A DNA stretch of 50,892 nucleotides from CAYJAZ01 sp964371865 (GCA_964371865.1 CAYJOR010000016.1:1-50892), one strand, 5' to 3'. Positions 1 through 8,116 are shown, counted from the stretch's first letter. Notes: generated by a model from the letters alone, not told the origin. Program-made: numbers and translations.

Positions 1-592
1 CAACGTTCATTTGAACAATAAGAGCACCATAACCATCATAATAACGGAGGTAACCATCAATACGACGTTCTAATTCAGGAGCTTTAACAATACGTCCGTT
101 TTCAAGAACAGCTTGTTTATCAACACCAACAACGTTTTCACCGATAACTACAGGTACACCACAAATAGCGCAACCAGTAGCAAATGAGTTCCAGTATTTA
201 GCAGCGATGAAAGTTGAACCAAGAGCACCAGTCATTACAGGGTAACGGCTTTTTGTGATAACTTCATTACCAAAGCTGGTTTCGATTGAAACGTCAGTGA
301 AAAGAGTATTACCAGCAGCAGCTTTAGCAGAGTCAGCGCCTTTTGCACCATAAAGGTTGCCATCTATACGTAAAGAATCGTAAGAAACACCTTCAGCAAC
401 TGTGCTAACAGCACCGGCAGTTGTAAGACCGAAATCTCTAGGATAAAGAAGTTGTCTGCCAACCATAGAACCTAACCAAGTTTCACATTTACCTTGACAA
501 TCAGCACGGCAAAGTGTGCAAAGTCCAGATTCACAAGGTGTACCACGGTTGGTGGTTGCTAAAACATCATTTGATTTTAACCATTGAGCCAT
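1..592 (-). CDS. FMN-binding glutamate-synthase-like oxidoreductase (C-terminus beyond window)
   Basis: Minus-strand gene starting at the ATG at 592-590, preceded by a GGGAG ribosome site near 601-605; it stays open to the window edge, so only the first 197 residues are present. The N-terminus has a cysteine cluster (residues about 20-36, spacing C-x4-C-x2-C-x3-C-x3-C) that could hold an iron-sulfur centre. Later come a segment reading PVMTGALGST and then VVIGENVVGVD, which I recall from proteins annotated as FMN-binding glutamate synthase family in sulfate-reducing bacteria. The true substrate is unknown: these stand-alone proteins are related to the GltB central domain but lack the amidotransferase part. 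Codon use (GTT, GCT, CGT rich) looks like that of a well-expressed gene. Family call is from memory of motifs, so moderate confidence. Confidence 0.55.
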   Translation of the reverse strand, partial: MAQWLKSNDVLATTNRGTPCESGLCTLCRADCQGKCETWLGSMVGRQLLYPRDFGLTTAGAVSTVAEGVSYDSLRIDGNLYGAKGADSAKAAAGNTLFTDVSIETSFGNEVITKSRYPVMTGALGSTFIAAKYWNSFATGCAICGVPVVIGENVVGVDKQAVLENGRIVKAPELERRIDGYLRYYDGYGALIVQMNV

Positions 593-831
593 TATTTTTC
601 TCCCTTAATAATAACTTTATTTTATAATCGTGTTTTTTGAAGCTATACGAGAATAATTTAAAAATCAAGAAAAAAAGAAATTTTTGACAAAATTGTAAAT
701 TTACACTGTGTAAATACGAAAAATTGTATACTAAAAAATTCACATGTGAGAAAGCAAAAAAAAGAGTTGACACAAATGAAAAAAAGTATTTTTCTCAAAT
801 TCATGTTGATATAAAATTAAGGAGTCAAAAA
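593..831. promoter_or_regulatory. divergent intergenic region with overlapping palindromes
   Basis: This spacer separates the minus-strand oxidoreductase from the plus-strand unknown gene. It contains TGTAAATTTACA (694-705, perfect 12-base palindrome) overlapping TTTACACTGTGTAAA (700-714, perfect 15-base palindrome), directly after a TTGACA at 684-689, and a separate TCACATGTGA (740-749). The overlap of two operators with a -35-like hexamer suggests regulated divergent transcription. A second TTGACA lies at 767-772. No clean -10 partner is visible for either hexamer, so the promoter assignments are weak; the palindromes themselves are read directly from the sequence. Confidence 0.45.
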
Positions 832-1293
832 ATGTCTAAAGCAATTTTAGCGAGCCCTGTAGAGTTTGCAAAAAAACTTTTAATAGCACTCTGCTTTGAA
901 CAATATCTTCGCTTTTTCTTCTTGGATATTCCAGACGATGCAGATGATGAAGAGCCGGCAGTTTTGCATGTGCCAGAAGAAACTGTGAAAGAAGTTCAAG
1001 AAAATAATCCGGAACTTTTACCTTTGTTAAATGCTTTGCAAGATAAAGCAATCACTTTTGAGCAGTCAAGAGCAGCTGTTGTTGAGCAAGCAGCATTTCT
1101 TATGGGCTTAGATCCTGACGACTATGAATACAAAAAAACAGCGTCAGAAGTTTCTGTAAGCGAATTTTTCCAAGATGAACTCTTAGAGTTTCATAGTTGG
1201 GTTCAAGAAATGGATGAAACTCAAGACTATACTCAACGCATTCCTTTCCATCAGTGGATTTCTGCGTATAGAGCATGGAGAGAAGAAGGCTAG
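832..1293 (+). CDS. conserved-looking hypothetical protein, 153 aa
   Basis: I do not recognise this protein. The start chosen is the ATG at 832, which follows AAGGAG at 819-824 with an 7-base gap; an in-frame ATG at 724 lies inside the promoter region and has no ribosome site. The product is a soluble, acidic protein (acidic run DDADDEEP near residue 35) with aromatic-rich ends and no signal peptide or membrane segment; an early hydrophobic stretch (residues about 13-34, LLIALCFEQYLRFFFLDI) is interrupted by charges. The stop is followed after two bases by the ATG of a transporter gene, so the two are probably co-transcribed. Confidence 0.7.
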   Translation: MSKAILASPVEFAKKLLIALCFEQYLRFFFLDIPDDADDEEPAVLHVPEETVKEVQENNPELLPLLNALQDKAITFEQSRAAVVEQAAFLMGLDPDDYEYKKTASEVSVSEFFQDELLEFHSWVQEMDETQDYTQRIPFHQWISAYRAWREEG

Positions 1294-1295
1294 TA

Positions 1296-2171
1296 ATGAG
1301 TAGTCAGCCTAAAAAAAATATGTCATCACCACACATGCAAGGCGTGCTTTGCTTGATGACTTCCCTTTTGTTTTTTTCAGGTGTTGATATTTGTTCAAAG
1401 CTAATTGTAAGTTATGGTTCGCCGGTCTTTATTAATATTATAAGATATGTTCTTTTAATATTAGCTGTTTACTTAATTATGGGAAAAGAAAACAGAAAGG
1501 CTGAGTTGAAACATAAAGATAGGTTTGATCTAATTCTTAGAGGTATTTTTCAAGGCGGAACTGGTTTGTTTTATCTGTTCGCTGTGCAAACTCTTCCTTT
1601 GAATTTAACCTCTTCTCTTTACTTTACAGCTCCTCTTTTCATTGTGGCTTTATCTCCACTAGTATTGAAAGAGTCTGTAACTTTAAAGCAGTGGACTGCT
1701 GTTTCAGTTGGAATGGTTGGAATGTTTATTATTCTACGCCCTACAGTTGAAGCAGATTTAACAGGTGTGTTATGGATTTTAACTGCGATGGTTTGTTATG
1801 TTTTTTTACAAATCTATACACGTAAACTTTCTTTTAAAGTAAGCCCTTGGCATCAAATCCTATATGGAAATATTGGAGCTTTAGTGTTGGGCTTATTTGC
1901 GCTTCCTCTTCTTGATTCTCTTCCTAGCAGTCTACCTCTTTCCTTTTTTGTAACGATTACAGCGATGATTTCTTTAACAATTGGTGGACAAATTTTTTTA
2001 GTAAAAGCATTTAGTAAGGCACCGGCATCAAGTTTAGCACCATTTAATTACTTTCAGCTTTTATTTGTTCTTACTCTTTCCTACTTTATTCTTGGTGAGA
2101 GTATTGATAATATGACTTTTATCGGAGCCATAATAATTATTTCTGGCGGAATTTTAGCATCTCGAAAATAA
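1296..2171 (+). CDS. EamA/DMT-superfamily transporter, 291 aa
   Basis: Integral membrane protein of about ten hydrophobic helices arranged as two EamA repeats, the typical length for drug/metabolite transporters such as RhaT or YdcZ relatives. Start taken at the ATG at 1296, two bases after the upstream stop and preceded by GAAGAAGG; an ATG at 1275 would overlap the upstream gene and add seven charged residues. Repeat hallmarks are the stretch with PLNLTSSLYFTAPLF and, in the second half, PASSLAPFNYFQLLF plus the ILGE motif near the C-terminus. Substrate cannot be told. A second, different EamA gene follows 18 bases downstream, and the pair may form a heterodimer or be independent exporters. 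Confidence 0.85.
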   Translation: MSSQPKKNMSSPHMQGVLCLMTSLLFFSGVDICSKLIVSYGSPVFINIIRYVLLILAVYLIMGKENRKAELKHKDRFDLILRGIFQGGTGLFYLFAVQTLPLNLTSSLYFTAPLFIVALSPLVLKESVTLKQWTAVSVGMVGMFIILRPTVEADLTGVLWILTAMVCYVFLQIYTRKLSFKVSPWHQILYGNIGALVLGLFALPLLDSLPSSLPLSFFVTITAMISLTIGGQIFLVKAFSKAPASSLAPFNYFQLLFVLTLSYFILGESIDNMTFIGAIIIISGGILASRK

Positions 2172-2189
2172 TAGCATTTGGATAAAAAA

Positions 2190-3089
2190 ATGTTTCAAAA
2201 AAATCCTCGTAAAGCACTCATTTTGGGTGTTTCCACTATTTTAATGTGGTCTAGTGTATCAACAGCTTTTAAAATTGCACTAGATACCTTAGAACCGTTT
2301 CAATTAATTTTTCTTGGTCTTTTAACTGCAAGTATAATACTTGGCGCTTATGTTTTATATACAGGCGAATGGAAAGCTATTAAAGTAATTACAAAAAAAG
2401 ATTGCATTAATATTTTTGCTCAAGGACTAGCATTATACTTTTACTACCTATTGTTGTTTTCAGCTTATGAACTACTTCCGGCACAAATTGTTCAACCAAT
2501 AAACGCAACTTGGGCATTTGTTCTTGCCCTTATGAGTACAGTTGTATTGAAAGAAAAATTTTCGTTAGGAGAGGGTTTTGGGATGATGATTGCTTACGGG
2601 GGCGTTGTTGTAATCGCTCTTGGTGGGGCAGGAGCTGGTGATTCTGGATTTAATATAATAGGAATTGGTTATTCTGTTATTTGTACTATCTTTTTAGGTG
2701 CTTACTGGATTATTAATAATAGATGTTCACTTAGTCATAAACTATCACTTTTATTAGGCTTCTTTGTAGCTTCAATGTTGGCACTTATTACATTAGTTGT
2801 GAGTCAGACTAGTTTCGATAATCTTACAATAGTATCATTTTTTTCTGTCGTTTATCTAGGATTATTTGAGTGGGGAATACCGTTTTTAACATGGTCTTTA
2901 GCTTTACGACTTACTAACTCAATTCCTATGATTAGTTCTTTATCATTTTTTACACCTTTCTTATCACTAATTTTTGTAAGTCTAATTTTAAAAGAACCGA
3001 TTTTATGGACTACTGTAATAGGAATTTTTCTTATTGTTGGAGGGACAATTGTACAGCAAAGGTTCAAGAAATCTAGAGAGTTAAAGTAA
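2190..3089 (+). CDS. EamA/DMT-superfamily transporter, 299 aa
   Basis: Second DMT-type permease with about ten membrane helices and two EamA repeats. I chose the ATG at 2190, with GGA at 2180-2182 as a weak ribosome site; a TTG at 2178 in frame is the alternative. Conserved pieces are MWSSVSTAFKIALDTLEPFQ in helix 1, the region PAQIVQPINATWAFVLALMS in repeat one and ILKEPI near the end. The hydrophilic loop between helices is short, and the C-terminus is basic and cytoplasmic. It is only moderately similar to the preceding EamA gene by eye, so this is not a recent duplication. Substrate unknown (amino acids or metabolites are usual for the family). Confidence 0.85.
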   Translation: MFQKNPRKALILGVSTILMWSSVSTAFKIALDTLEPFQLIFLGLLTASIILGAYVLYTGEWKAIKVITKKDCINIFAQGLALYFYYLLLFSAYELLPAQIVQPINATWAFVLALMSTVVLKEKFSLGEGFGMMIAYGGVVVIALGGAGAGDSGFNIIGIGYSVICTIFLGAYWIINNRCSLSHKLSLLLGFFVASMLALITLVVSQTSFDNLTIVSFFSVVYLGLFEWGIPFLTWSLALRLTNSIPMISSLSFFTPFLSLIFVSLILKEPILWTTVIGIFLIVGGTIVQQRFKKSRELK

Positions 3090-3100
3090 AAATTCAAAAC

Positions 3101-3147
3101 TTGTAAATTTAAACTTGCAATTAAATATTTAAACTGTTACTAACAGT
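3101..3147. promoter_or_regulatory. palindromes upstream of atpB (candidate operators)
   Basis: Between the transporter stop and atpB there are three symmetric motifs: the loose repeat TTGTAAA...CTTGCAA (3101-3120), the perfect 12-base TTAAATATTTAA (3121-3132) and the perfect 15-base ACTGTTACTAACAGT (3133-3147). A TATATT at 3159-3164 could be the -10 box, which would place the last palindrome over the -35 region. Redox regulator Rex typically binds TTGTTAA/TTGTGAA inverted repeats, and rex lies one gene downstream, so Rex control of atpBE is plausible but none of the motifs is a full consensus match. Confidence 0.4.
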
Positions 3148-3187
3148 GAGTTAGATTGTATATTAAAAATGTAGTTTGGAGGACACA

Positions 3188-3910
3188 ATGGCTGCAGCAG
3201 GTTTACCACCTACCCTATTGTTCGCTAAAATGGCGAACTTGTATGAGATTGAAATTGCCGGCGCTACTATTGGATTTGTTCATGTATTTTATACATGGGT
3301 GGGTCTTGCTATTCTTGCGGGAATTGGCTATTTGGTGAAAAAAAATGTTCGTATGGTTCCAGGAAAACTTCAATCATTTTTTGAATTTCTTGTTGATACT
3401 TTAGAAACGTTTATTGTCACCAACATTGGTGAAAAAGGAAGACGTTTTGTTCCTTTACTCTGCGGTATTTTTATCTTTATTCTAACAATGAACCTTATTG
3501 GTTTAGTGCCTGGTTGTGATGCTCCAACTGCTAACTTAAACACAACTGCTGCTATGGCTCTTTTTGTATTTGTTTACTACAATATTGTTGGTATCAAAAC
3601 ACATGGCTCACACTACATTCAGCACTTTACTGGAACAAATAAAGCTTTGATTCCTTTAATGTTCCCACTTGAAATTATATCACATGTTGCACGTCCTTTA
3701 TCGCTTACATTGCGTTTGTTCGGTAATATCTTTGGTGAAGAGATTACACTTGTTATCTTCTTTAGCTTTGGTGCAGCAATTTCAGTTGGTGCTTTAGTTG
3801 GAACAGTTCCACTATATTTCTTATTTATGCTTGCTAAAACTCTTCAAGCATTCATCTTCTTTATTCTTACTATGACCTACATCAAAGGTGCTTTAGAGCA
3901 CGCACACTAG
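3188..3910 (+). CDS. atpB: ATP synthase F0 subunit a
   Basis: Membrane stator subunit that forms the two ion half-channels next to the c ring of F1F0 ATP synthase. The 240-residue product has about six hydrophobic helices; the essential arginine is in the segment ARPLSLTLRLFGNIFGEE (the R of LRLFGN), followed by the conserved C-terminal helix ending MTYIKGALEHAH. Start set at ATG 3188 because GGAGGA at 3178-3183 is an ideal ribosome site; a TTG at 3176 would lie within that site. atpE follows after 82 bases. The remaining F1 and stator b genes are not in the window, so the ATP synthase genes are split into at least two loci; no atpI is visible upstream. Confidence 0.95.
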   Translation: MAAAGLPPTLLFAKMANLYEIEIAGATIGFVHVFYTWVGLAILAGIGYLVKKNVRMVPGKLQSFFEFLVDTLETFIVTNIGEKGRRFVPLLCGIFIFILTMNLIGLVPGCDAPTANLNTTAAMALFVFVYYNIVGIKTHGSHYIQHFTGTNKALIPLMFPLEIISHVARPLSLTLRLFGNIFGEEITLVIFFSFGAAISVGALVGTVPLYFLFMLAKTLQAFIFFILTMTYIKGALEHAH

Positions 3911-3992
3911 AAATTAGTGTTAGGTTTTAGTTACTCACATTATGGGGAATGGCCATCTGGTCAAAATTATAAACTACTTTTAGGAGTATATC

Positions 3993-4316
3993 ATGCGTAA
4001 ATTGGTTCTTATTGCTTTAAACACTGTTGCTTTCTTAGCTGTTGCTAGCCTTGCTTTTGCTGCTGACGTTGACGGAACAGCAATTGGTCTTTCAACAATC
4101 GGTATGACTTTCGGTATTGCTATTGCAGCAGCTGGTTGTGGTCTTGCACAAGGTCTTGCTATTAAATCTGCTTGTGAAGGTACATCACGTAACCCTGAAG
4201 CAGCTGGACAAATCTCACAATCACTTATTCTTGGTCTTGCGTTTATCGAATCACTTTGTATCTACGCATTGCTTGTAGATCTTATCCTTCTTTTTGCTAA
4301 CCCATTCTTGGCATAA
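3993..4316 (+). CDS. atpE: ATP synthase F0 subunit c
   Basis: Proteolipid that forms the rotor ring. The 107-residue product is long for the family because it begins with a signal-peptide-like segment (MRKLVLIALNTVAFLAVASLAFA, cut expected after about residue 23), then the usual hairpin of two helices with the polar loop SRNPEA. The ion-carrying carboxylate is E86 in GLAFIES, and helix one carries Q53 in GLAQGLA. Q53, E86 and S87 together resemble part of the sodium-binding pattern known from Ilyobacter/Propionigenium c rings, although other sodium ligands cannot be judged. RBS AGGAG at 3981-3985. High use of optimal codons indicates strong expression. A strong terminator follows. Confidence 0.95.
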   Translation: MRKLVLIALNTVAFLAVASLAFAADVDGTAIGLSTIGMTFGIAIAAAGCGLAQGLAIKSACEGTSRNPEAAGQISQSLILGLAFIESLCIYALLVDLILLFANPFLA

Positions 4317-4349
4317 TTAGTAAGATTGAAAGATAATCTTTGATAAATA

Positions 4350-4394
4350 AAGCGGGAAGGGTTTGTAAGATATCCTCTTCCCGCTTGTTTTTTA
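4350..4394 (+). terminator. rho-independent terminator after atpE
   Basis: AAGCGGGAAG (4350-4359) pairs with CTTCCCGCTT (4377-4386), followed by GTTTTTT. It closes the atpBE unit and separates it from rex. Confidence 0.9.
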
Positions 4395-4443
4395 TTTTAG
4401 CATGAGATTAATTTAACAATATTTTATAAAGTAAGAGTTTACT

Positions 4444-5085
4444 ATGACTTCAGCAAAAAATGAACGTATACCACGTGCAACGCTACTAAGATTAGCAACT
4501 TACCTTCAAGTTTTAGAACATATGAATAAAGAAGGTGTGCAAGTAATTGCATCTGATCCATTAGCTCAAGCATGTGAAGTAAACGCATCACAAGTTCGTA
4601 AAGATTTAGCATATTTCGGTGAATTTGGTGTTAGAGGTGTAGGATACTATGTATCGTTTTTACTTGAAGCGATTAAGGCTTGTTTACATGTAAACAGAAC
4701 ATGGCGAGCTTGTCTTATAGGTGCAGGTAATATGGGTAGAGCTCTTATCCATCATCAAGAATTCAGAAATAGAGGATTCTTCCTTGTTGCTGCTTTTGAT
4801 TGTGACCCATTTAAAATTGGTGAAAATATTTACGGTTTAGAAATTCAATGCACAAAAACTCTTCCTGAAGTAGTTGCAAAAGAGAATATCGAAATTGGTA
4901 TTATCGCAACTCCACCTGAAAGAACTCAACGCGCTGCAACTCAGCTTGTTGATGCAGGAGTAAAAGGAATTTTGAATTTTTCAGCTGCTCGCATAACAGT
5001 TCCAAATCATGTTTTTGTAGAGTATGTTGATTTCTTCCATCAAATATATGCACTTACTTTTAATATTTCTACAAAAGGCCACTAA
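4444..5085 (+). CDS. rex: redox-sensing transcriptional repressor Rex
   Basis: Rex senses the NADH/NAD+ ratio and represses fermentative and energy genes when NADH is low. The 213-residue product has the N-terminal winged helix, with the recognition region ASQVRKDLAYFGEFGVRGVGY at about residues 49-70, then a Rossmann domain with the loop GAGNMGRAL near residue 97 (canonical GxGNLG) and a C-terminal domain-swapped helix (YVDFFHQIYALTFNIS). Length is normal for the family. The neighbouring atpBE genes are a known target class of Rex in Desulfovibrio, where rex sits next to the same genes. It has its own transcription unit between two terminators; a half-site TTAACAA (4413-4419) upstream may indicate autoregulation. 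Confidence 0.95.
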   Translation: MTSAKNERIPRATLLRLATYLQVLEHMNKEGVQVIASDPLAQACEVNASQVRKDLAYFGEFGVRGVGYYVSFLLEAIKACLHVNRTWRACLIGAGNMGRALIHHQEFRNRGFFLVAAFDCDPFKIGENIYGLEIQCTKTLPEVVAKENIEIGIIATPPERTQRAATQLVDAGVKGILNFSAARITVPNHVFVEYVDFFHQIYALTFNISTKGH

Positions 5086-5140
5086 ATCTAGATATTATTC
5101 TTCTCTTAGGAAAAATATTTTCTACTAAAGTAAAATTTTG

Positions 5141-5180
5141 AGAGGGAAAACTTTATTTGCAAAAGTAAATTTTTCCCTCT
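5141..5180 (+). terminator. terminator after rex
   Basis: AGAGGGAAAA (5141-5150) pairs perfectly with TTTTCCCTCT (5171-5180), followed by CTTTGTATTT. It belongs to a set of GGGAAAA-type hairpins seen repeatedly in this window. A second hairpin, GAGTATTT (5192-5199) with AAATACTC (5203-5210), follows immediately. Confidence 0.85.
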
Positions 5181-5239
5181 CTTTGTATTTAGAGTATTTT
5201 AGAAATACTCAGAATTCAGAGATAAATATTTCAAAAATT

Positions 5240-5268
5240 TTGACATTTCAAACTAATTCAGCTATAAA
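5240..5268 (+). promoter_or_regulatory. sigma-70-type promoter for the DUF362 gene
   Basis: TTGACA at 5240-5245 and TATAAA at 5263-5268 are separated by exactly 17 bases, 38 bases upstream of the start codon; AAGGAG follows at 5295-5300. Confidence 0.75.
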
Positions 5269-5306
5269 AAATAAAGAGATAGATTTTACATTCTAAGGAG
5301 TTTTTA

Positions 5307-6422
5307 ATGACTAAGTCAGCTGTATATTTTACTGATATGCGTTGTCCTGTAGGAACTAGTTTACAAGGAAAACTTGAAAAACTTATCCGCAAAGCAGGAA
5401 TAAGCGATATAGCTATGGAAAACAAATTTGTTGCTATTAAGTTACATTTTGGTGAACCGGGCAATCTTTCATTTTTGCGCCCTAACTTTTCAAAAACTGT
5501 GGCTGATGTTGTAAAAAGTCTTGGTGGACAACCATACTTAACCGACTGTAACACACTCTATGTTGGACGCAGAAAAGATGCGCTTGAACATATTACAGCA
5601 GCGTATGAAAACGGTTATTCACCTTTTTCAACAGGTTGCCACGTTATTATTGGAGATGGCTTAAAAGGTACTGATGAAGTAGATGTTCCTCTTGAAAATT
5701 GCACATACTTTAAAAGTGCAAAAATAGGTAGAGGAGTTATGGATGCCGATATTTTCATTTCCCTTACTCACTTTAAAGGGCATGAAATGACAGGTTTTGG
5801 TGGTGCAATTAAAAATATCGGTATGGGTTGCGGAAGCCGTGCCGGTAAAATGGATATGCACAGCGACGGCAAACCAACTGTGAACCATGAAAAATGTACT
5901 GGCTGTAAAGTATGTACAAAGTACTGTGCTCATGAAGCTATAACCATAACTGACCGCAAAGCTACTATTGATCACACAAAATGTACAGGTTGTGGTAGAT
6001 GTATTGGCGTGTGTAACTTTAGCGCAACTACAGCTCCTTTTGATGCAAATTCCGATACTCTTAATTGCCGTATGGCTGAATATGCGCTTGCAGTTGTGCA
6101 AAATAGACCACAATTCCACATTAGTATAGTAAACCAAGTTTCTCCTTACTGTGACTGTCATAGCGAAAATGATTCAGCAATTGTTCCTGATATTGGTATG
6201 TTTGCATCATTTGACCCTGTAGCACTTGATAAAGCTTGTATTGACGCAGTTAATGCAGCTCCAGCAATTGGTTCAAGTATTATGAGTGATTGCGGTTGTA
6301 ATCATGGACATATAGGTGACCACTTTAAAGCAATTCACCCAACTACAAACTGGCGTAGTCAGATAAAACACTCCGAGCAAATTGGGCTTGGAAGTGGCGA
6401 ATATGAACTTATAACAGTATAA
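5307..6422 (+). CDS. DUF362 protein with two [4Fe-4S] ferredoxin motifs
   Basis: The 371-residue product starts with a DUF362 domain (residues about 1-185, with KLHFGEPGN near 45 and the segment THFKGHEMTGFGGAIKNIGMG near 154) and carries two ferredoxin CxxCxxCxxxC motifs at cysteines 197/200/203/207 and 226/229/232/236, then returns to DUF362 sequence (VALDKACIDAV). Proteins of this type are common in strict anaerobes and are usually annotated as DUF362/4Fe-4S binding; their reaction is unknown, electron transfer or metal/sulfur handling being guesses. No signal peptide, so cytoplasmic. RBS AAGGAG. A consensus promoter precedes it and a sigma-54 activator gene follows. Confidence 0.88.
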   Translation: MTKSAVYFTDMRCPVGTSLQGKLEKLIRKAGISDIAMENKFVAIKLHFGEPGNLSFLRPNFSKTVADVVKSLGGQPYLTDCNTLYVGRRKDALEHITAAYENGYSPFSTGCHVIIGDGLKGTDEVDVPLENCTYFKSAKIGRGVMDADIFISLTHFKGHEMTGFGGAIKNIGMGCGSRAGKMDMHSDGKPTVNHEKCTGCKVCTKYCAHEAITITDRKATIDHTKCTGCGRCIGVCNFSATTAPFDANSDTLNCRMAEYALAVVQNRPQFHISIVNQVSPYCDCHSENDSAIVPDIGMFASFDPVALDKACIDAVNAAPAIGSSIMSDCGCNHGHIGDHFKAIHPTTNWRSQIKHSEQIGLGSGEYELITV

Positions 6423-6485
6423 TAACAAAATATGGGGAGGAAGGCGCTTCTTTCTCCTCATATATTATTTCTCTTTTGGATTTTT

Positions 6486-8084
6486 ATGCATAATACGCAA
6501 AAAAGTATAAGATCAAGTAATGTATTTAAGGTTGCTAAAGGATTGGTAAATCAGCTTGTGACTCCAACGAAACGAGCTGAATTTTTTGCTACGCTTACAG
6601 CTCTTTTAGAGGAACAATTTCATTTTGATCGACTCTGCATAAATCTCTATAATCAAGAAACAGGAAGACTTACACTTTTTGCAGATGCAGAAGGTACGGT
6701 AGTTTCCTCTTTATCTTCTCTGCGCGTAGCCGGCGAAAATACAGTAGCCGGAAAGGTTATTGCTTCTCGTGGACCTCTTGTAATTACAAATATAGCACGA
6801 TATTTTTCTGAAAGCGAAATTCATCCACTTACTGAGGCCGGCTTATCAACTACAATGGCTTTCCCACTCGTTGTGAATGATCAACTTATGGGAACGCTTC
6901 ACTGCTCATTCCAACATGAACCGGATTATCTATATGCCTATACAGAGTTTCTTTTGGAGCTTTGCCCTTTTATCGCTTCAAGTTTAGCACTTATTCTTAC
7001 GCTAGAACATACAGATATTATTCTGCAACCACATGATAATGTAGAATTTAGTGATAAAGAAAGATTTATAGTAGGCACCGGTATAATGAATGACTTGCTT
7101 CAAGAAGTTCAAATTGTAGCAAAACTTGATATTCCAATACTCATACTTGGAGAAACGGGAACAGGTAAAACTTTACTTGCACAACACATACACAGACTAA
7201 GTAATCGAAAATTTAAAAATTTTGTAAAAGTTAATTGTCCTGCTCTTGTACCATCACTTTTTGAGAGCGAACTTTTTGGGCATGCAAAAGGAGCTTTTAC
7301 AGGTGCGGCCACGAAAAGAATCGGTAGATTTGAACACGCTCATAATGGTACATTATTTCTTGATGAAATAGCAGAACTTTCACCCGAAATGCAAAGTAAG
7401 CTATTGCATGCTTTAGAGGAAAAATCCTTTGAACGTGTTGGTGAAACTTCTAGTCTTTCAGTTGACACCCGCTTGATTACTGCAACAAATGTTAATATTC
7501 CTGAAGCATTAGAAAAAGGAACTCTTCGCTCCGATTTTTACTATAGACTAGCTAGTTATACAATTTCTCTTCCACCACTGCGTGAAAGGAAAGATGACGT
7601 TCTTCCTTTATTTACATACTTAGGAGAACAAATCTCAAAAAATTTAGGAATTGCAAGACTTAAACCCTCTGAGAAAGTTAAGGAAGCTCTTAAAAATCAT
7701 TCGTGGCGTGGAAACGTTCGTGAACTCAAAAATATTATTCAGCAATTGCTTATACAACAAGCCGTGCATAAAAAGTTAAAGCTTCAAGATGTTGAATCTT
7801 TATTGGATAAAAGTAATCAGCTTTATACAATTCCAACAAAACAAAAGAGTGAAACTTCTTTACCTCAAAACATTGAAGATTCAGCATTAGTTCATCAAGC
7901 GAGCTCTTCTTATTTTGAAAATATATCAGAACTATCATTACGTGATAATGAAAAGCGTTTGATATTACAAGCTTTAAAAGATTGTCATGGTCGAATTTCC
8001 GGTCCGCATGGAGCTGCGAAAAAGCTTGGTATTCCTCGTTCAACTCTGCAGTATAGAATGAAGAAACTTAACATCGAGCTTTAA
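6486..8084 (+). CDS. sigma-54-dependent activator, GAF-AAA+-Fis
   Basis: Transcription activator that remodels RNA polymerase-sigma54. I place the start at ATG 6486 (532 aa); an in-frame ATG at 6432 has no ribosome site and would translate a hairpin-like GC patch. Domains: GAF sensor (about 25-180), AAA+ core with Walker A GETGTGKT (222-229), the sigma54-contacting GAFTGA loop (269-274) and Walker B DE (293-294), then a Fis-type helix-turn-helix (about 500-530, GAAKKLGIPRSTLQYRMKKL). The architecture is that of NorR or FhlA, so an intracellular small-molecule ligand, not a phosphorelay receiver, should control it. I found no -24/-12 site (GG-N10-GC) near its neighbours, so the target is not evident. 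Confidence 0.9.
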   Translation: MHNTQKSIRSSNVFKVAKGLVNQLVTPTKRAEFFATLTALLEEQFHFDRLCINLYNQETGRLTLFADAEGTVVSSLSSLRVAGENTVAGKVIASRGPLVITNIARYFSESEIHPLTEAGLSTTMAFPLVVNDQLMGTLHCSFQHEPDYLYAYTEFLLELCPFIASSLALILTLEHTDIILQPHDNVEFSDKERFIVGTGIMNDLLQEVQIVAKLDIPILILGETGTGKTLLAQHIHRLSNRKFKNFVKVNCPALVPSLFESELFGHAKGAFTGAATKRIGRFEHAHNGTLFLDEIAELSPEMQSKLLHALEEKSFERVGETSSLSVDTRLITATNVNIPEALEKGTLRSDFYYRLASYTISLPPLRERKDDVLPLFTYLGEQISKNLGIARLKPSEKVKEALKNHSWRGNVRELKNIIQQLLIQQAVHKKLKLQDVESLLDKSNQLYTIPTKQKSETSLPQNIEDSALVHQASSSYFENISELSLRDNEKRLILQALKDCHGRISGPHGAAKKLGIPRSTLQYRMKKLNIEL

Positions 8085-8116
8085 TTTCTTTACTGAATAG
8101 CTTTATAGGAGTGTAT

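Noticed and set aside
724..831. N-terminal extension of the 832-1293 gene
   Set aside because: No ribosome site at 724, Lys-rich translation of promoter DNA; AAGGAG lies just before 832.
5661..6161. Minus-strand open frame of 166 aa inside the DUF362 gene
   Set aside because: It is the complementary frame of a gene with intact 4Fe-4S motifs, is rich in Thr/Cys/Ser typical of antisense translation, and has no ribosome site.
6432..6485. Longer N-terminus of the sigma-54 activator
   Set aside because: The extra 18 residues have no ribosome site and read through a hairpin-like segment; family proteins begin with the GAF region.
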